Shown here in pieces: positions 5,602 through 8,507 of a stretch of 8,507 bases of DNA. The notes under the pieces were generated by a model. It worked only from the letters and a program-made list of their open reading frames with translations. It ran no database searches and had not been told where the DNA came from. The position numbers and the translations under genes were made by a program. How positions within the stretch are numbered: position 1 is the stretch's first letter; every line of letters begins with the position of its first letter. The DNA is from DASRTE01 sp035316885 (lineage in GTDB: Bacteria; Actinomycetota; Actinomycetes; Jiangellales; Jiangellaceae): NCBI GenBank assembly GCA_035316885.1, contig DATHII010000059.1, forward strand, positions 1 through 8,507, read 5' to 3'.

Positions 5602-7387
5602 GCTGCTCCAGCCGGGCCAACTCCTCTTCGACGACGGACGGATCGAGCTTGGCGAACACCGGCGTCGGTGGCGCGACGGGCGTACCCGGCACGATCGGGG
5701 TCGAGCCCCATCGCCCGGAGCCACGTTCGTCGTCCAGCATGATCACCGGGTAGCCGGGCCCGCCGTCGAGGTCGTCGACCTCACGCACGGCCGGCCGGTC
5801 CGACCAGGGCCCCTTGCGCCCGAACGTCTCGTGCACCCGCTGCGCCGAGTGCGGGAGGAACGGCGCGAGCAGGGTCTTGCAGTCGTCGACCGCCTGGGCT
5901 GCGACGTGCAGCACGGTCCGCATCCGGTCCGGATCCTCAGTGCGCAGCTTCCACGGCGCCTGCTGCGACAGGTAGGTGTTGGCCTCGCCGACCACCCGCA
6001 TGGCTTCCTGCACCGCCGCCTTCTGCCGGTGCCGTTCGACCAGGCCGCCGACCGTCCCGAAACCTGCGCCCGTGGTGACGAGCAGATCCCGGTCGGCCTC
6101 GGTCAGCTCGCCCCTGTCGGGGATCGAGCCGACGTTTGTGGCGATCAGCGAGGCGGTCCGGTTCACCAGGTTGCCCCAGCCCGCGACGAGTTCGTCGTTG
6201 TTGCGCCGGACGAACTCCGCCCAGGTGAAGTCGGTGTCCTGGTTCTCCGGCCCTGCCGCGGCGATCCAGAACCGCAGGGCGTCGGGGTCGTAGCGCGCCA
6301 GGAAGTCGCGGACGTAGATGACGACGCCGCGCGACGAGGAGAACTTGCGCCCCTCCATCGTGAGGAACTCACTGGAGACGACCTCGGTCGGAAGCTCCAG
6401 CGTCCCGAACCGACCCGGCCGGCCGCCGTGTGCCCCGCGGCCGTCATAGCCGAGCAGCTCAGCCGGCCAGATCTGGGAGTGGAAGGTGATGTTGTCCTTG
6501 CCCATGAAGTAGTACGAGGACGCCGCCGGATCGCACCACCAGGCCCGCCAGGCGTCGTCGTCGCCGGTCCGGCGGGCCCACTCGACCGACGCAGACAGGT
6601 ACCCGATGACCGCGTCGAACCACACGTAGAGCTTCTTGTTCGGGTTGTCCTGCCAGCCCGGCAGTGGGACCGGTACGCCCCAGTCGATGTCGCGCGTCAT
6701 GGCTCGTGGCCGCAGGTCGTCGAGCAGGTTGAGCGAGAATTTCAGCACGTTGGGGCGCCAGTCGGTACGCGTCTGCAGCCAGGCGCCGAGCGCGTCGGCC
6801 AGTGCCGGCAGGTCGAGGAAGAAGTGCTCGGTCTCGACGAATTTCGGCGTCTCGCCGTTGATGCGGCTGCGCGGGTTGCCCAGGTCGGTGGGATCGAGTT
6901 GGTTTCCGCAGTTGTCGCACTGGTCGCCGCGAGCGCTGTCGTACCCGCAGATCGGACACGTTCCCTCGATGAACCGGTCCGGAAGGGTCCGCCCGGTCGA
7001 GGGCGAGATGGCACCGAGCGTCGTCTTCTCGACCATGTACCCGTTGCGGTAGAGGGTCGAGAACATCTCCTGCGCCACGGCGTAGTGGTTGCGCGTGGTG
7101 GTGCGGGTGAACAGGTCGTAGGCGAGGCCCAGGTCGTACAGGTCCTCGACGATCACCCGGTTGTAGCGGTCGGCGAGCTCCCGTGGGCTGACCCCCTCCT
7201 GCTCGGCCTGCACCAGGATCGGCGTCCCATGCTCGTCGGTGCCGCTGACCATGAGGACGTCGTGGCCCGCCATGCGCATGTACCGGCTGAACACGTCGGA
7301 GGGGACACCGAAGCCGGAGACGTGACCGATGTGGCGAGGCCCGTTGGCGTAGGGCCAGGCCACGGCCGTGAGCACGTGACGAGACAT
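5588..7387 (-). CDS. metG: Methionine--tRNA ligase
   Basis: MetG charges tRNA-Met and initiator tRNA with methionine in the cytoplasm. The 599-residue class I synthetase begins MSRHVLTAVAWPYANGPRHIGH, with the HIGH signature at 19-22. It carries a four-cysteine zinc knuckle (Cys144, Cys147, Cys157, Cys160) in the connective peptide, the methionine-pocket region VWFDAVIGYL, and the second signature as KFSSS at 348-352 instead of KMSKS. The helical anticodon-binding domain follows. The C-terminal EMAP/Trbp-like dimerisation domain of the 677-residue E. coli enzyme is absent. The KFSxS form plus the knuckle resembles archaeal-like (type 2) bacterial MetRS. The ATG at 7387 fits the family N-terminus, although only a weak GGGA precedes it. 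The small zinc-ribbon gene ends 45 bp upstream and tatD overlaps the 3' end, so all are probably one transcript. Confidence 0.97.
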   Translation of the reverse strand: MSRHVLTAVAWPYANGPRHIGHVSGFGVPSDVFSRYMRMAGHDVLMVSGTDEHGTPILVQAEQEGVSPRELADRYNRVIVEDLYDLGLAYDLFTRTTTRNHYAVAQEMFSTLYRNGYMVEKTTLGAISPSTGRTLPDRFIEGTCPICGYDSARGDQCDNCGNQLDPTDLGNPRSRINGETPKFVETEHFFLDLPALADALGAWLQTRTDWRPNVLKFSLNLLDDLRPRAMTRDIDWGVPVPLPGWQDNPNKKLYVWFDAVIGYLSASVEWARRTGDDDAWRAWWCDPAASSYYFMGKDNITFHSQIWPAELLGYDGRGAHGGRPGRFGTLELPTEVVSSEFLTMEGRKFSSSRGVVIYVRDFLARYDPDALRFWIAAAGPENQDTDFTWAEFVRRNNDELVAGWGNLVNRTASLIATNVGSIPDRGELTEADRDLLVTTGAGFGTVGGLVERHRQKAAVQEAMRVVGEANTYLSQQAPWKLRTEDPDRMRTVLHVAAQAVDDCKTLLAPFLPHSAQRVHETFGRKGPWSDRPAVREVDDLDGGPGYPVIMLDDERGSGRWGSTPIVPGTPVAPPTPVFAKLDPSVVEEELARLEQRASG

Positions 7388-7432
7388 GGGTCCCGATCGT
7401 AGAGGGCGGGCGCGCTGCGTTCGCGCGGATTC
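7388..7432 (-). other. Short spacer between the zinc-ribbon gene and metG
   Basis: These 45 bp hold a weak 5-bp GC inverted repeat (GCGCG and CGCGC around a 7-nt loop) soon after the zinc-ribbon stop. No convincing promoter is seen. The hairpin may be incidental in such GC-rich DNA, so whether metG is read through from rsmI cannot be decided here. Confidence 0.25.
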
Positions 7433-7834
7433 CTAGCGCGTGCCCGGTGCGTTCAACCGGGTGCCGACCGACTGCCCCGGCACCGCGCTGCGAACGCTGC
7501 GGATCTGTGGCGTGACGGCCGTTCGGATGTCGCGGCACCGCGGACACGGGACGCCGTCGTACGGCGAGAACGCCGGCAGGCCGTTCAGCAGGAACTCGAC
7601 CATCTCGGCGCCGGCCCACTCGCGTGAGCGGCGGGTCTCGTACTCGGCCTCCCAGGAATGGCCGCAGGAGCGGCACAGCAGCTCGAAGGTCTCCTGGGTC
7701 ACGGTCAGGTCGTGCATTGCTCCACCTCCGCGGAGCAGTGTGCGCTCCTCCTCGTGCAGATATCGCTCGACGCGCCGGGCCTTCTCGCGGATCGAGACGA
7801 CTGCGACCAACCAGCGGAACGAGACCGCCGTCAC
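7433..7834 (-). CDS. Small uncharacterised protein with two CxxC motifs (probable zinc ribbon)
   Basis: The product has two cysteine pairs: CRSCGHSWEAEYETRR and, after about 30 residues, VPCPRCRD, a spacing that suggests a single four-cysteine zinc ribbon. I recognise no named family; RNA, DNA or protein binding are all possible. The long form (133 residues) starts at a GTG at 7834 that overlaps the rsmI stop as GTGA, a classic coupled arrangement. Its extra 39 codons carry a coding signature: in the first 35, G/C occupies 25, 15 and 31 of codon positions 1, 2 and 3. They read as a basic/acidic helix (REKARRVERYLHEEERTLL). A shorter 94-residue form starts at the ATG at 7717, behind the excellent Shine-Dalgarno GGAGGT (7729-7724). 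I chose the long form from base composition; either or both could be made. It lies between rsmI and metG, probably in their operon. Confidence 0.75.
   Translation of the reverse strand: MTAVSFRWLVAVVSIREKARRVERYLHEEERTLLRGGGAMHDLTVTQETFELLCRSCGHSWEAEYETRRSREWAGAEMVEFLLNGLPAFSPYDGVPCPRCRDIRTAVTPQIRSVRSAVPGQSVGTRLNAPGTR
7724..7729 (-). promoter_or_regulatory. Strong internal Shine-Dalgarno in the zinc-ribbon gene
   Basis: GGAGGT ends 6 nt before the in-frame ATG at 7717, an ideal distance. It supports initiation at that ATG, either as the sole start or as an internal start producing a shorter isoform that keeps both CxxC motifs. Confidence 0.6.
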
Positions 7835-8507
7835 GGCTCGTCGCGGTGGGCGACCACGGCCGCGTAGACGTCGCGCCGGCGCAGGCCCGACTCGCGAGCA
7901 ACGGCTGCGATCGCCTCCTTACGCGGGACGCCGGCCCGCTCGCGCTCGGCGACGACGGCTGCGGCCTCCTGTGCCGTTGCGGCGGGCCGAGCTGCTGCGG
8001 CACCCCCGACGACGAGAGTGACCTCGCCGAGGACCCCGTCGTCGGCAACCCAGGCGGCGAGCTCACCGAGCGGCCCGCGGCGGATCTCCTCGTGGGTCTT
8101 GGTCAGCTCGCGGCAGACCGCAGCGCGCCGGTCGGCGCCGAACGCCTCCGCCATGGCGGCCAGCGTCGGCGCCAGGCGGTGACGCGACTCGAAGAAGACC
8201 ATCGTCCGCTCCTCGCCACGCAGGGCGGCCAGGCGCCGCGCCCGTTCACCCTGGCGTCGGGGCAGGAAGCCCTCGAAGCAGAACCGGTCCACCGGCAGCC
8301 CACTGACCGCCAGGGCCGTCAGCACGGCCGACGGTCCGGGTACGGCTGTCACTCGCACGCCGGCCTCGACGGCGGCCGACACCAGCCGGAAGCCGGGATC
8401 GGACACCGACGGCATCCCCGCGTCGGTGACGAGGAGCACCCGTACGCCGTGCAGGAGGGCCTCGGTCAGCTCGGCCGTGCGGACGGCCTCGTTGCCCTCG
8501 AAGTACG
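7831..8507 (-). CDS. rsmI: 16S rRNA (cytidine1402-2'-O)-methyltransferase, 5' end missing
   Basis: RsmI uses SAM to methylate the ribose 2'-OH of C1402 in the decoding region of 16S rRNA. The 224 visible residues lack only the first part of the protein; the frame runs open to the right edge, upstream of the internal ATG at 8439. Diagnostic stretches of the tetrapyrrole-methylase-fold family are VLLVTDAGMPSVSDPGFRLV (SAM-site region), VPGPSAVLTAL, FEGFLPRRQGER, FFESRHRL and CRELTKTHEEI. A C-terminal helical tail, VPRKEAIAAVARESGLRRRDVYAAV, is typical of RsmI and absent from cobalamin-pathway relatives. The DAGMP form replaces the more common DAGTP. The stop overlaps the next gene's GTG. With rsmA in the same window, two enzymes modifying the 30S decoding region are encoded close together. 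Function is secure; the start lies outside. Confidence 0.95.
   Translation of the reverse strand, partial: YFEGNEAVRTAELTEALLHGVRVLLVTDAGMPSVSDPGFRLVSAAVEAGVRVTAVPGPSAVLTALAVSGLPVDRFCFEGFLPRRQGERARRLAALRGEERTMVFFESRHRLAPTLAAMAEAFGADRRAAVCRELTKTHEEIRRGPLGELAAWVADDGVLGEVTLVVGGAAAARPAATAQEAAAVVAERERAGVPRKEAIAAVARESGLRRRDVYAAVVAHRDEP

Noticed and set aside
5602..5724. In-frame upstream extension of tatD into metG
   Set aside because: The extra 41 residues are Arg/Ser-rich shadow of metG and unlike TatD; the GTG at 5601 with a Shine-Dalgarno fits.
5333..7402. Plus-strand open frame of 689 codons opposite metG and tatD
   Set aside because: It is a shadow of the metG frame: it covers it end to end and shows no motif of its own.
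6459..8066. Minus-strand open frame of 535 codons overlapping metG, the zinc-ribbon gene and rsmI in another frame
   Set aside because: It crosses three real genes out of frame and translates to Arg/Pro/Ser-rich sequence without similarity.
1..8507. Mobile element, CRISPR array, tRNA/rRNA gene or defence system
   Set aside because: No transposase, integrase, direct-repeat array, RNA gene or defence domain was seen; composition looks uniform and gene order is mostly conserved housekeeping.

Overview
The window is high-GC DNA with strong third-position G/C bias, GTG starts and a gene order typical of Actinomycetota (high-GC Gram-positives). The genus cannot be named from the sequence. The core is the conserved actinobacterial neighbourhood rsmI - metG - tatD - rpfB - rsmA - ispE - ABC-F ATPase, read on the minus strand from the right edge to the left edge. 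Mycobacterium tuberculosis has metG, tatD, rpfB, ksgA (rsmA) and ispE together around Rv1007c-Rv1011.

Layout from the right (minus-strand upstream) end: a 5'-truncated rsmI (8507 to 7831); a small zinc-ribbon protein gene overlapping its stop codon (7834 to 7433); metG (7387 to 5588); tatD, whose GTG start lies 14 bp inside metG (5601 to 4741); a 134-bp spacer with a promoter and a structured leader; and rpfB (4606 to 3494). The minus-strand series is then interrupted by one plus-strand gene (2416-3405) for a protein with a C-terminal cyclic-nucleotide-binding domain. It is convergent with rpfB across a large symmetric stem-loop (3438-3496) and divergent from rsmA across a 124-bp spacer. The minus-strand series resumes with rsmA (2291 to 1395), ispE (1384 to 485) and the N-terminal half of an ABC-F ATPase (480 to 1), with gaps of 10 and 4 bp, so these three are almost certainly one operon.

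Most genes serve translation and envelope growth. RsmI and RsmA modify the small-subunit rRNA near the decoding centre, MetG charges tRNA-Met, and ABC-F proteins usually act on the ribosome. IspE makes an isoprenoid precursor needed for lipid carriers and quinones, RpfB is a secreted peptidoglycan-cleaving resuscitation factor, and TatD is a metal-dependent nuclease.

Nothing here looks like a mobile element, CRISPR array, prophage or defence island. The least ordinary parts are the inverted cyclic-nucleotide-binding gene inside a conserved locus, the rpfB leader, the 59-bp inverted repeat over the rpfB stop codon, and the small zinc-ribbon gene with two competing starts.
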